A stretch of 64,000 bases of DNA from Atkinsonella hypoxylon (lineage: Eukaryota; Ascomycota; Sordariomycetes; Hypocreales; Clavicipitaceae): assembly GCA_000729835.1 (NCBI GenBank), contig JFHB01000013.1, positions 124,001 to 188,000 of the forward strand, in the 5' to 3' direction. Position numbers and translations under genes: made by a program. The notes under the pieces are model-generated. The model searched no databases. It was given only the letters and a program-made list of their open reading frames with translations, and was not told the origin of the DNA. The stretch's first letter is position 1, and every line of letters begins with the position of its first letter. Of the stretch, positions 10,580 to 23,139 are shown piece after piece.

Positions 10580-12550
10580 CTACATCGCACGATCCTTGAT
10601 TCCTGCGCTGCTGCGTGGTCGCATTGCAGTTGCGCTACCCGGCACAGGCACCGGTCCGAGCGCGAATGGTGCGGCTGCCTCTGGGTCGCCTGATATGGGT
10701 AGGAATGCACCAGCGCCATCGCCTATCATGACGCTGCGACGTGCTTCACCGCGATCCCATCCTTGACCTGCAATATCTGCAGCTAAACCGTAGCTGCTTG
10801 TTGGTCGGCGCGGTGGCCCGGCGGCCCGCCCTGTGAGTGAATCTACCCGAGAGAAGTTCCACTGGGCAAACTCATCGCTCTTGGTGAAGACTTCCAGTGT
10901 TTGCGTAAGTGGTATTCCTGACCCCAAACTTCCTTTGCCGACCATATGCGCATATGGATTAGTGGAGCTGAACCTTTTGTGGTGGGCTGTATTCGGCATA
11001 TTTTGACGTGTGGGAGACATCGGTGGCAGAGGGCCAAATCCAGGGCCAGTTATGCGCAGCGAAGGCGGCCTTTGGGTGGAAGTATTCGACCCTGAACGGA
11101 CTCGCCCCCCACTAAAGCCCGGCGTCGGCGGCGGCGGCAAGTTTTGAAGCTGTTCTGGAAACTGCTCATTAAGCACGTATAGTCTGCGGACTTTAGGCAA
11201 ACCCCCGGCCAAGACAGAATTAGCAAGATATGAATAGTACCCTTGAGTCGTAAACGGACCGGCCGAGGGTATGGCGGAAATCTCATAACGAAGGGTTTTC
11301 AGCCTTTGGTGCACCAAAGGTTGAACCCCTTCTCCCGTAGGAAAGGAGTCTTTCACTTTAGATTGAATTGCCAATGTCTTGAGTGACGGGGCCATGGCCA
11401 GTATTTCCTGCAACTTCCACGGCTGAATACCTGTGTCCTTTAACGTCAAAATTTTGAGAGCTTTCTGTGTTTCATAAAATGACAAGTAGTCCACTAGCCC
11501 AGCTGATGTAAGACTAGGCGTGTCTTTGACGATCAGCTCCTCTACGGCAGGTAGAGGAGGTAAATTTTCATCAGCCGCCAAAACCTCGTCTGACAGGCTG
11601 AATGTTTCGGCAACCTTGAGGGCTCGTAAATTTGTCAGACATGTCAACACGCCTCTCAGGACCTTGGGATCAACTTTCAATTGCCTCAACTCGAGGACTT
11701 CGAGAGAGGGCCAGATCTGGCCAGACATCAGTGTGGAAAAGCTGCCCTCTGAGCCACCAACGTAGGTTGTCTTCCGAATATTAGGGCATCGCGCCTGTAC
11801 CTCTAACCGCAATGTTGCATACGCCGGTTCGTCTGAGAACATGCCCTCGGGAAGGTCAACGTACTTCAAGTTGGGAAGCACGGCAATGGTTTGTGCCAGC
11901 TCTATATGACGCGACTCGCGAATCATGTAAGGTGTCTTGAGGAACTGCACAGTCTTGCCCAGTCTGGTTGGGTCGTCGCGGACTGTTCGCCGAAAAAGCC
12001 TCAATCGTGCAAGCGCGGGATCTTCGGGGATTCCATTTCTATCAAACCTTGAAGTCTTCTTTCGTCGTTCTGCCAAAAAAGCCTCTAGCCTGCAATAATG
12101 AACAGGATCGATCCGAACGCTATGATATCTATATGCAGAGATGAGAATTAGCAACGCAACGTTTACGTCGATGATGCCCTAGAATGACAATCATCTTGGA
12201 TAGATAAGCATCGGGGTGGCAGCTCACAAGATCTTGAGGCCAGCTTCCCTCCACGTCCGATTTACCTGCACACATCGTGATAAGTCTCGCAAATCACAAA
12301 GCATGCACCCTTTTTCATTTCCGCTCTCCTCGCATGTTTCGTAACTCTCATCCAAGGCATGTGGGCAAACGAATGTGAAGATTCGAGCGAGAACACTGGT
12401 TGGTAGCGCGGCCAAAAGTTGTGCGGAGATTCGCGATGGAGGGTAAATGCTGGGATCTAGCGCGAATCCGCTAATGGGTCGAAGTTCATCGGGAATGGAG
12501 TCCGGCAGAGCATCTCGCTTCTTGTCTTTCTTGCGGAATGGTAGTCTCAT
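10580..12550 (-). CDS. F-box protein with leucine-rich-repeat-like C-terminal half
   Basis: Two exons, 12550-12228 and 12128-10580, encode 623 residues. The intron has a GTGAGC donor, a GCTAATTC branch and a CATATAG acceptor. Residues about 40-75 (LLAALPTSVLARIFTFVCP followed by RDLSRCVQVNRTWREAG) fit an F-box, which docks substrate receptors onto SCF ubiquitin ligases through Skp1. The middle has irregular leucine-rich stretches such as LEVLELRQLKVDPKVL and LKILTLKDTGI, which probably form the substrate-binding surface. The last ~170 residues are Pro/Ser/Gly-rich and likely disordered. The substrate is not predictable from sequence. Start: the ATG at 12550 opens a basic MRLPFRKKDKK segment, with no better upstream ATG seen. 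Confidence 0.8.
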
Positions 12551-14738
12551 GGCGGTAATAGCAAAAATGCCGCTTGCAGAGAAAATTTGAAATCAAATGC
12601 GAAAAGCTGTTATCGCTCCTTTTAGGCCTTTTAGGATGTCGTGGAGCGCGGCAGGAAATTGGCGTCGAGCTTGGGCAGAAGGGTCGTGGGAACTGGGATG
12701 GCTTGTACCCTCAGTCAAATGACAAAGAGAGTGTGGGTGGGAAAAGGTCAACTGGTTCTTTGTAAGGATTGAGGTTGGACCTCCACGAGGCCTGATGCGT
12801 CCTGTCAAATAAAGTATTAAGGTTGGCTCTCATAGGACTGGAACGTGCCGGCGTTGAACTGTCCTCGTCCTCGTTTTCCCTCACGACCTGTCGTTTTTTT
12901 TTTCCCTGTCTCAAAGCAAGTGCAGGTGCTTGTCGTGGCAGGCTAGCAGTTGTCGCCTTCACCAACCCTGGCGCGCGCCGGGTGCACCTTCCTCGTCAGC
13001 TAATAATAAGTCTTTGCGTGTTGCGGCTGTGCGAGACGAAACCGTAGCAGAACAGACAGGGCCGGATGGGGAAGGCCAGGCCAGACCAGAACAAACCAGA
13101 GCCTTTGTTTGCAGCGCCTACGAGGTAATTATGAGGTCTGGTATTTGGTGATGTATCTGGGCACCCAGGTTAGGTGGTAGTTAGGTAGGTACCTAAGGTA
13201 GGTATGTATCTGTAGTCCCAAAACCATTCGGCTGAAAATGCCCAAGTTCGAGAGTAAGGGGCAGAACAAAGAGTATAGATACGTGAAGAACCTGATGCGT
13301 TCCAACTTGATCAAGAGCAGCAAGCAGCTGGTTGCAGAATATACGCCGTCCAGGAGTCACCATGCTCTGCAGCATCATGTAGTTAGTGAATCGCTTCCAC
13401 GAGGGGGCGGTGACATGGGCGGCGACATGGGCGGCGACATTTCCAAATACCGAGGACCCATGGCGCCTCGGCCTCGCAAATACCAGCCAGGTAGGAGCTA
13501 GGTAAGGTACCTGTCAATCGCACAAGCCAGGCGACCAGACGTCAGAAATGCAGTCTGGTGGTACTTTAGTTAACTAATCACCCGACGCTAATAGGAGCTA
13601 GCTACCTCATGTCTGCGGGGTCAGATAGGCGGCTAACGGGCACTCGCCGCTCACAGGTCCATAAGGAAGGGATCATTGGAAGGCGCCAACGAGGTCACGA
13701 ATCGGCTGGTGGGCCAGTCGGGACTAGCGAGCATGAAGGGTACTTCAGTTTATGTAGAAATCTCGATATAAGAGAAGTCCTAATAATTTCTAGATGTACA
13801 TAGAGTTACATTTTATACACTCGGTATCAAGACCGTCTAGAAGTGCCTTATGCGTACCTACTTAGGGCGGTGTGGGTCCCGTGACTTTATTGGCGCCTTC
13901 GCGCACTCACAGGGATTCCCAATCTCATTTCAAGACGCCCAGCCGAAGGTCGGATACCTGCGCGTTACATCATATATTATAACTATACATACAGCACATG
14001 TGTCTGAGCTTGTTGGTGAGCCAGTTAAATCAAGAAATAATCGTTTGTTGCCAGTGCAAACAATCACCCTACTAGCCGTCAATTCAAGCAAAGCACACTA
14101 GCAAAGCACACTAGCAATTACTCAAAATGATACATTGCACCTTTTATGCTGCTGTCCGCGCTCCGAGCCGAGAAGACACCGTTATGCACCAGTTGTACAG
14201 ACGCATGACAGAACAAAGGTGCTTAAGGACACCTTCAAGCTCATATGCTCTGCCCAGCAATCAGTAATTTAGCCAACGAACTCCCTCTGAAGTGGTTTAT
14301 CCTGCCATGATCCTGCCGTAAACCCACCCGAACCGTGCGAATTGTCATTAATCAGCCACCTATCATCCCTGGTCGCAGGACAACGATACTCGTAGAATCA
14401 TCTCTTCTGCAGAATTACACCGCGAAGATTGTAATTGTGTAGAAACTCGCCATGCCCATCAAGGTCCTTGTCCGCTTGTATTATGTTCCCCTAGTATCTC
14501 AAAAAAAAAAAAGAATAAATGATCACATTCATTTTTTGTACAATTATAAAGTGTTGTGTATGCCCAGCTGACCCTGACGAAGGGCGTGTCCGATCAAAAG
14601 CTGGAACGGTCCATGCCTTGTCTAGTGACCAACGATCGCTCGGAGTTATCGCGTCCACATCGCTCCTTTCATCTTGCATTTGTAACGGGGTAAAAGTCGC
14701 ACACACGCTGAAAGGGAATATTACTGTGAAACGAGGCC
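12551..14738. other. Long intergenic region with simple repeats
   Basis: No gene supported over about 2.2 kb. It includes the promoter side of the F-box gene and the 3' side of the elongase gene. There are TAGGTA-like repeats at about 13165-13210, a 12-bp tandem (gacatgggcggc, two and a half copies) at 13412-13440, and an AGCAAAGCACACT direct repeat near 14090-14115. The 87-codon open frame across 13238-13501 includes the 12-bp repeat and looks accidental. Confidence 0.5.
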
Positions 14739-15966
14739 TTAAGCCTTGCGGGAACGAGTACTAGTGCCATTGGTTTTGGCACCGGTCGTAGTAGCACCAT
14801 TTCTTTGCCCGTCGGCAGTAACGGCAGCCTGAACATGCAGCGGGTCGGGGAGAGGAGCCTGCGACATACGGCGAAGCGACTTGCGAGTGGTGCTCTTGTC
14901 ACCCTTCTTGTATGTGGCAAAGTAGAAGGAGATGAAGAGAACGAGGTATGAGCTCAGAATTGCGATACCAGAAAAGGCAGCAAACTCTTCGCCAGCGCAG
15001 CTGCCAGCGTTAGGGAGCCAAGGGAAATAGGTCGAAGCGAAGTAGGTGTAGGAGACGAAGTAAACGAAACCTATTGTCATGTGATTAGTAACATAATCTG
15101 ACCCGTGAATTCTTCAACACCGAAATTTACTTACCCAGATCAATGATGAACTGAATGATCTGAAGACGCGTGACCCACTCCTTCCACCAGATACGGATGC
15201 CACGAGCACTCTGGAAATAATACCAGTACATGACAACGTGCACGGTCAAGTTGAGCGTGATGGGAACCCAAGAGACCGAGGTAGAACCAACCAACTGAGT
15301 GTAGCATAGAAGAGCGGTGGCGCCGTGGTGATAGCAGTGGAGAAAGGCTTCAAGGGTCCGTTAGTGTATATGTTGGAGCGAAATAATCATACAACTCGTC
15401 AGGCAAACATACTGAGAGGCTTCTTCTTGAGGAACAAAAAGACGGTGTCAAGGAGCTCCAGATACTTGGTCAGATAGTTGAGCTGCCATGACCATGTTAG
15501 TATGATCCCGCCGTGCAGATCAACAGGAGGATTCAAGAAATGGGAGCCAAAAACTCACGTAGTACAAGACGACCATAGGCTGAGTCCAACCCCCGTCAAT
15601 ATGGCAGATGGCGTGAAAAAGACCATTGTGGTAGATTTCAGGAACGAGTTGCTCAATGAAGAGGACTAAGAGGATGCCGCTGATAGCAGTCAAGTAGAAG
15701 TTGTGGATGAGAAAAAGGGTCCTCAGCTTGAAGGGCTCGCGGTTGCGCATCCACTCACGACCTCCAAAAATTATAAAGTAGTAGACGACGATGAAAATAG
15801 ACGTTGACTTGAGAGTCGACATGGGTGTCTCGAAAGGCACAAACTTGAACTCCTCGGCTGGATATCCAGCGACAGCTTCCCACGCCTTGCTGAAAATGGG
15901 CCATAGGTGGACGCCGAAAGGACGATCGATGGTAGGCAGCGGGAGCTGCTCAAGGAGGCCGTGCAT
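14739..15966 (-). CDS. ELO-family very-long-chain fatty acid elongase
   Basis: This ER membrane condensing enzyme extends fatty acyl-CoA with malonyl-CoA, supplying long acyl chains for sphingolipids and membranes. Four exons, 15966-15559, 15482-15413, 15347-15135 and 15070-14739, give 340 residues. Donors are GTGAGT, GTATGT and GTAAGT; CACTAAC and TACTAATC branches are present. The ELO histidine box is LHCYHHGAT, assembled across the second intron. Upstream is YLELLDTVFLFLKKKPLTF, the usual pre-box motif, and downstream HVVMYWYYF. Multiple hydrophobic segments agree with a polytopic protein. The C-terminal tail ends in TSTRSRKA, a basic tail typical of ER-retained elongases. It most resembles fungal Elo2/Elo3-like proteins, but I cannot assign chain-length specificity. 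Confidence 0.93.
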
Positions 15967-17271
15967 TTTGGCGGTAGACAGAAGGTGGTTTTGGCGAGAT
16001 TATTTTGTCTTGCGAGTTTCGAAGTGGATGGATAGAGGAGGGTACGAAGTCGATTTGGGAGCAGGCGTAAGTGCAACACGGGACTGGTTACTTGATTAGA
16101 ATTTGTGCGTTCAGAGTCGAGGGGAACGATGCGCGAAACGCTTCAGAAGACTGGTGCAGGACCGGCGTCATGCAAGGCAAGGAGCGTCAAGAAGGGAAGT
16201 GCCAATGGCTCTTTGCGAACAAAGACCTATTCAGCAGGGAGGTCTAGCAAAATGCATAAGACGGGTAAACCGGACAGGTTGAGAAAGAGAAGGGGAGACA
16301 GAGGGGGAAGGAAGAGATGTTGAGAAGAGGAAAAAAAAAAACAGATCTCTCAGGAGGATTACGAAGTACATACACATACTAGACTGGTGCAAAGGAACAC
16401 AACACAGGCAAGACGGACCAGGATACACTAATACACTAATACAGGACCCACCTCGTCGGCCTCGCGTTCAAAAGGGGAAAAGCACCAGCTAATTAATCGA
16501 AACCCTGTCCCTGGTCCAATTGACACCAAGCCATAAAAGACACTGCGCACGTGACTCGGAAGAAGGCGTCGGTGGGACAGGGCGGGCCATGTTGAAGATG
16601 GGTGAATATGAACTGACATACTCGGTAGTGCCGGCAATATTAAAGGCCCCGTTTCCGCAGTTAGCATTGCGGATTATCCGTCGCCAGATTGCGATGGCTA
16701 GCCCTAGCCGCACGCGATTGGCATTCGCCTTCCATGAGGGAGGTTTGAACCTCGGCGTTGTCATGCAAGCAGCGCAGTCAAAGTATTGACAGCCTCGCTG
16801 CTCGGAGCCATGCATGTAATAATACGTGCATCGGTGCCGCATATGCCTCTTGGTAACTATCACATCATAGCCGATCAAGTTAGATGACATCGTAGTTCAC
16901 CTGGGCTGCAGCCACATTGGTACCACGCAGAAAAGTCAAGTGCCATTGCATCATTACTTTCAATGTCTGCGCCTCGTCATTCATGGTCGGCTGGCCCGGC
17001 TCGCAAATCGATGGACGCCATGAAGCGACTTGTAAATAAAGCATGCAGTCCGCAATTGAAAGATCTTAGCTTGCTGGCCAAGAAACGCGAATATTGTAAG
17101 GAGAAGCCTCCCAGATAATCGAGCCAACGCTCAGTCAGTCCTAGCCGGGACAGGAACCGAAAGCCGGCCATGCAACGAATTGGAATCGCGAGAAATCAAA
17201 GCTCAATCACTGGTTGCTCGTCCTTGCACCGTCTCTAATGTCAACATACACACTGTGACCCCCCCAGGACA
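15967..17271. other. Intergenic between elongase and cox6 (divergent)
   Basis: Promoter region for two divergent genes. There is a purine-rich stretch at about 16260-16345. The open frames here (for example across 16489-16890) show no domain signal. Confidence 0.5.
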
Positions 17272-17533
17272 ATGCCAGCTCGCACAGTACGACTGTCCGC
17301 CCCAGGTAAGTCAAGCCAACAAAGCTTAGTCATCTCCATCTGCCCAGCTGCCCATCTGCCGCCTGACTAACTGCCAAACAGCGCCAGACCAGCCAGTCAC
17401 GAAAGCAGCAAAACCAATGTCGAAAAAACGCACATCCAAACCTCCCTCCCCGAGCGTCCACACCACCACTCTGACCAAACATCACCGCCTCCGTCCATCG
17501 CACCCTCTCGACGACTCAATCCCTCAGCCATAA
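17272..17533 (+). promoter_or_regulatory. cox6 leader with candidate 5' intron and upstream ORF
   Basis: A canonical intron fits 17306-17381: GTAAGT donor, CTGACTAAC branch and AACAG acceptor. If it is removed, an ATG at 17272 opens a frame that runs through the splice to a TAA at 17531-17533. That TAA overlaps the cox6 ATG by one base (TAATG). A second ATG at 17417 lies in the same upstream frame. Such an overlap could allow termination-reinitiation or dampen translation of cox6. The sequence features are directly visible; a regulatory role is inference, since the transcription start is unknown. Confidence 0.5.
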
Positions 17534-18435
17534 TGCCGTCCGCCTCTCTGCTCCGCTTCGCCACTCGCGGCTCGACCACCTTTTTCCGCACCACCGCCTG
17601 TCCTGCTGCCAAGCCCCTGATGGTCCGCGCTGCGTTCAGCACCTCTCTGCCCCGACGAGACGAGCATGCCGAGGAGTCGTTCGACGAGTTCACTAAGAGG
17701 TAGGAAGTTATAGAACTATCTCCCGTTAATTTATTCTTCTCTAACGGACGAATTGGCTGTTTCTGGCATCGACATGCGGTGTTTTATTTCTGTCTCTACT
17801 TGGGATCTGGACAATTGGGCTTTTTTCTTCTTGGATTCCGGCTTCGCGCGGGACGCATGTCGTCGAATTAACGCGAGCCGGGATCAGAACTAGCGCAATC
17901 ATCAACCCACGACGAATACTACATTAGCAAGCTCCATGGCACTCTATAATGGCTTCATGACTGACAATTCAACTTTCAATAGATTTGAGAAGGAATTCGA
18001 CAGCGTGCAGGATGTTTTCGAGCTGCAGGTATGTCCGCTCTCACGAGCGTCACGTCAATCATACTAACGTCAATTGGCCAGCGCAACCTGAACAACGCCT
18101 TCGCGTACGATCTCGTCCCCTCTACCTCCGTCATCGCTGCCGCCCTCAAGGCCGCCCGAAGGGTCAACGACTTTGCTACCGCCGTCCGCATCTTCGAGGG
18201 TACGTCTCCATCACAGCCAGTGATCAATAGCATCGCTTCAGAAAACACGGCTGAACAAAGAAACAACCACACTACCTCGTGACAACATCCCAAACTAACA
18301 TACCATCCTCTTGCAGGCGTCAAGGCCAAGGTCCAGAACAAGGGCCAATACGACCAATATCTCGATGAACTCAAGTCTCTCCGTGAAGAGCTCGGTGTCC
18401 CCTTGAAGGAAGACCTTTACCCCGAGGAGAAATAG
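17533..18435 (+). CDS. cox6: Cytochrome c oxidase subunit VI (Cox5A/Cox6 family), mitochondrial
   Basis: Nuclear-encoded subunit of respiratory complex IV. Exons 17533-17699, 17983-18028, 18082-18199 and 18317-18435 give 149 residues. Donors are GTAGGA, GTATGT and GTACGT, with ACTAAC branches. The N-terminus (MPSASLLRFATRGSTTFF) is Ser/Arg-rich and lacks acidic residues, as in a mitochondrial import signal, and a likely processing region precedes AAFSTSLPRRDEHAEE. The mature part contains FDEFTKRFEKEFDSV, RNLNNAFAYDLVPST and AARRVNDFATAVRIFEG, hallmark stretches of the Cox6/Va helical repeat protein. It ends VPLKEDLYPEEK. Length and motifs match fungal Cox6 closely. Confidence 0.95.
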
Positions 18436-18945
18436 GTGATATGTTTTACAAAACAAAAATAGCAAAGTCCTTATAGCATCAAGGGAGGTAACGTGACGTC
18501 ATTTGTGGCGATAATTTGTAAAGAAGTACTTTTGGTAGGCCGCCGCGCGTGGAAGCAGTCCAATTGTTGTACTATTTCTTCAAGCTAGAAGGATGGATGG
18601 AGAGCGACGGGTGATGCTTGACGTGGGAAGGAATAGACCAGACAGATCATTTTCGGTATTTTCCCAAAACAAATTACTAAGTCACTTGTTTCTGTGGAAT
18701 GGTGACGTGCTGAAGCCGCGATTCCATCTGCAACACCTCCGAGCAGCTGTTCCATACATACTCCGTATTATAATATCCGCGCAACTCTTAATAAACGGAC
18801 AAACCCATTACGTCATGGGGACAATTCAGCCCTATAATACACGAACCGTCGTCGTCGCCGGGGAATTCCCCCCCCCCCCCTAGCAAGTCACTGTATGCTC
18901 CAAAACAAGCTAAGCGAAAAGACAATGCCGACGACAAAACGCCCA
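18436..18945. other. Convergent 3' region
   Basis: Between the cox6 stop and the stop of the leftward HDA2/3-like gene. It contains 3' untranslated sequence and a C run at 18869-18880. No gene seen. Confidence 0.5.
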
Positions 18946-21900
18946 CTAATCTCGAAGGTGATTCCACCGTCCATTTCCAGGTGTTTGGGCCATGAACTGC
19001 ATGCTCGCCAAACCGGTCGTCGATGCCGCTCCATCGGCCACAGATGCCGGGGCTGGACTCGTTCCTCTACTAGTTGAACCACCTCCACCGCCGGTCCCAT
19101 ACATTGCACGTCCTGTGCGAGGACTCATCATGCCCATACGAGGGCTTCGTGGAACGCTAACCTGTCTTGTCTCCCTGCGACCATTCTTGAGCTGGCGCAA
19201 TTCGTCCTTTGCGCAGTCCAGCTCCATTTCCCGCTCGCGGAGCTGGGACTTTAGATCCCGGATCTGGTTGAGGTATTGTCTTGTCGCGCTCTCTGCTTGC
19301 ATAACGTGGACTTTACCTAGTGTATCTTCTGCCCTCCTCCGAAGATCCGTGACTTGCTCCTTGAGATCTGCGTTTTCACCTCGCAGCGCGCTGCTCGTCG
19401 CCGTGGCATCCTGATAGAGACTTCGAGCATAGTCTGCATCTTTTTGGGCGTTTTCTAAGCGCTTCTCCAACATTCGTGTCCGTTCTTGAGCTTCTTGGAG
19501 GAGGTTCTGGGTCTTGGCCAACGGCGTTTCTTCTGACTCATCCTCGCCGGTTGTGAGACGTGCCACAGTTGCTTCCAAATCAGTAATTCTTTTCTGTGCC
19601 TTTTCTGCGTCCCTTTGAGCTGTTTCCGTGGCACTTTGCAAGGCGGCCTCTGCCTTTCGAGCCTGTCGCTCGAACTGAACGCGGTCTCCCAGCGCCCCGC
19701 GTTGGGAGGAATACATTTTCGCGCTGGTCCTTTCGTACTCTTTGATTCTCGTCTCCATGACTGCTATCAGGCCCTTATATTCTGCTTCCATATCTGTTGT
19801 GTCCACCTGTCGTCTGAGTTCTGTGACCTATCAACAAATTTATTAGTTGCAAACCAGCCAAGCCATCCACCTTGAGAATACATACTTGTTCTGCCAACGC
19901 CTGCAAAACCGCTACCGGTACACTGACAATGCCTGTTGTTGACTTGGCAACAGTCTCTCCGAGCTTCACTGAACTTAGCAACATCTGGACGTCGTCTGGT
20001 ACGGGCACGTCGTTCCCCTGAAGAGTGGGCTGCTTGAATGGTGATAACCGCATCCTTTTGACGTCTTCATCGTCGGAATCGTCCTAACCTTGAATCAGCA
20101 GCAATACAGTGGACTTCTGCAATCTGTTGTTTCTTACAAGCTTCCGTTTCCGAGCATTTTCGATATTAGCGGTGCCGGTCACAGGCATTTGAGAACGTGG
20201 TTGCGAATCGACATAAACATCCAGTACTTCTTCAGGCACAGGAATTGGCTCCCATGCGATACCCTCGACCAGTCCGTTCAAATAGTCCAAGAAATGGCTA
20301 GCCAGCTCATGTGGCTCAGGGTACCCATGGTCGGGATCTCCTACAAACTGTCTTGCCCGCACGATGCCGGATATTAGAGCATTCTTTCGCTCCAGGGATG
20401 TGAGATCATCAGGAACATAAAGATCAATGTGCTCGATAGAATGGGTTGTGACCAGTATCAACACCAGTGGCGACTTGGCATCCGGTATATCCGGCTCAAG
20501 CTTCTTGCCAATCACTGAACTACCAAAAGAATGATCATAGCCAACGACCACATCAAACTCATCTTCATCCACATTTCTCGTAGGTAGGATTAGAGTAACT
20601 CTGGCCACCGAGATTGCAGATTGGGCGCTGGCAGCTCGGCCAAGGTCCTCACAGATGCACTCAATATCCAGTACCTCCGTCAGGCGGTACAGAAGCTTCA
20701 AGAGTTCAATGGACCTCGCTACAATCAATACGCGGGTTTCTTTGTTCAATCCTTGAAGGAGTTCATAGAGGAAATTGAACTTGGAGCTACCGTCACAGCA
20801 ATACTTGATGAGTCGGTCGGATGGTAAATCTTCGAGCGTCGTACCAACCGCATCGGGTGGATAGTCGCAGATATTATGTAGCCGGCCAAGAACTTGGTCA
20901 ATTTTGTGCACTAAGACTTCATCCGGCTCACTATACTCTTCGCTGTTGAAAATGGCGCCGAACTGTGTCACTTCCTTCTTAAACTCTAACAGAGTATCGT
21001 CGTATAATGGTCGCATACTTGCCTGAAACGGGAGTGTAATGATATGCTTCAACATGATAGGTTCATGAGAGTCATCACTAGTGTCGTCGTTTAACTCTTT
21101 ATTAGCTTGTGGTTGGCCCAACGGGATTGAGACAGCCGAGCTCTGAAATTCCATTTGCGGAGGGCCGTCACGAGATTCGGAATGTGAAAGAAGAGACGGT
21201 ATCAGCGTGAGCGTCGGGCCTCCTCCGCGGTGCTGATTTGATATATCAGCTAGGGCGACAGTAGATGCCTCACGGCTGTGCAGGGCATCTGGTGTTATAG
21301 TGGTCGAGACTGGCAAATCTGGACGATCAAGCATCGTGTTAACAATGGACTGCAGCGACTGCACGGAGGATGGTTGGGGTTCGCTAGGCAATTTAGGTTG
21401 CCCGTGCTCATTTTCAATGATAACAGGCTTTGTTATGTCATGCTCTGCTTCAGAGTCCCGCACATTTATCCCAGATGACTGGGGTATTGGAAGCACATTG
21501 TTGCCTTCATCCGATGGCTCCTGCTCATGAGAAGACGGGTCGTCGCCTATAACTCTGTCCAAATTGAGTATCTGGCTTAGTTCATCAACGGCAGATGGTC
21601 GAGAAGCCGAATAAGAAGGCTCCGGGGCCGCCTGATGTTCCATATTCAGGGGTAAGGGCTCTAGGGACGATTGTGGCACTGTTCCAGAAGCTTGCAGCAG
21701 TAAAGAGGTGTTGGCAAGGGCCGGCCATCCGTCTTGGCCAGTAGCGTAACTGTCTGTGAATGCTTCCACATGTGACACAAACGGGCTAGTATGAAGGACT
21801 TGGGCGTCTTGAGATTCAGTTAAATATTCAGCAGTAAGAGGTATTCTCAAGTAAGCCTGGGTCTCACTTGGCGGAGTTTCATCAACGATACTCTTGGCTG

Positions 21901-23139
21901 AAGAACCTTGTGGTTGGGTAGGCGAGCTCTCTGGGACACCAAAACTAAATGGTAGCGGTGGCTGTGACAAGAATAAAGGAGAACTCGAATTGGACACAGA
22001 AACCCGGTCTCGATTACCCCGGGACGACTGTACTACAGACGGAGATTTGGTCCCGTTTGATGTCAACTGTAAGTCTTGGCTACTACCACTGATCGACTTG
22101 CTCTGGCCAAGTTGATGAGAGGGTATCTCGGGGCCGTTAGACTGCTCTGTGGATTTTCCCGCGGCCTCCTGGTTACAAGCAATTCCAGAACCACCATCAA
22201 TCCCAGCTCGCTGCAGGCTCGAAGAGGAGTGGTCACTGTCAAGCTGAGAAGTACGCGGAGACTCGAGCAATTGTATAGTCGAGGCGACCTCAGTGCGCGG
22301 GAGATCCACTGACCAAGTCTGCCCAGAGAGTTCTTGGGAGTCCGGAATAGTACGATGACTGAGCTGAGAAGCAAAAGCCAGCCGCTCGTCTTGGTCTTCA
22401 AGTTCCGCAATCGACTGAGAGGAAAGCCCGCTGCTTTCGGCCTGGTACTGGCTGCTGTACTCGGAAGGGTCAAACTGAGAGTTCCTTTGAAGCTCTATCA
22501 CCAACTTCTGAGAACGGATAGCGTCAAGATCTTGCAGAGTCAAGTAGTCAAACTCGGCAACATCAGCAGTGCCGTCTACCAAGCTCTCGGCCGAAGACAG
22601 TGACACAATTGAGGGTACTGGCTCTTCTGAAGGAGTCGCGCTGTATGAGACTCTGTTGATCTTTCGAGAACGGCCGCCTTGATCGGAAGGAGTTGAGCTT
22701 CGTCGTCGCCTTTGCTCAATGCCAGAAAGGCCAGGCGTTGAGTATCTTTGTCGATGGCGCCAATTGGATGGTCGTGGCGGTTGGCTATTTGGACTCTCTT
22801 GCTGAATGAGTTCCTTTGCCCGGGATGTCTTTCGTTGAATCCACTCTTGCTTAGCTTCGTCTGTGACCTCACGACTCTGTAGTCGGCGGCTCATTAGCAC
22901 TATGCGCAATAGCAGCATTCTGGGGTGGCTGTGATGCAACACAGCATAGCACAACCTACCCAAGTTGGTGAGTAAGCCTCCCCTGTGGTTTCGTTGTCGT
23001 TCCAATCCACTAAGTATTCGACGCGACCCTCAACTACCCTTTCGTCAAGGATACCTTTGACCGTGTACCAGTCGTCTGGCGAGGCTACTTGCTTCCGCGA
23101 CTTTGATGTACGAGGTTGAGACTGTCGTGCTCTCCTCAT
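18946..23139 (-). CDS. Chromodomain protein with HDA2/HDA3-like core and C-terminal coiled coil
   Basis: Probable nuclear subunit of a class II histone deacetylase (Hda1-type) complex. Four exons, 23139-22960, 22876-20138, 20083-19886 and 19827-18946, give 1,332 residues, all exon joins in phase. Residues about 20-75 form a chromodomain (DDWYTVKGILDERVVEGR, EYLVDWNDN, YSPTW), a fold that can read methylated histone tails. A long Ser/Gln-rich linker follows. Residues about 640-950 (FNFLYELLQGLNKETRVLIV and FDVVVGYDHSFGSSVIG) fit the helicase-like fold of yeast Hda2/Hda3 and the Pfam HDA2-3 family. After KRKLDDSDDEDVKRMR, a possible nuclear signal, come about 200 residues of coiled coil, as in Hda2/Hda3. 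The 54-nt third intron joins the core to the coiled coil, so this is one gene and not two. A Neurospora CDP-2-like role is possible but unverified. Confidence 0.8.

Noticed and set aside
13238..13501. 87-codon forward open frame
   Set aside because: Composition is unremarkable, and it runs through a 12-bp tandem repeat with no family signal.
19775..23005. Separate genes for the HDA2/3 core and the coiled-coil part
   Set aside because: A 54-nt intron with GTAAGA donor, CTGATTC branch and TTAG acceptor joins them in phase, and the combined order matches Hda2/Hda3 architecture.
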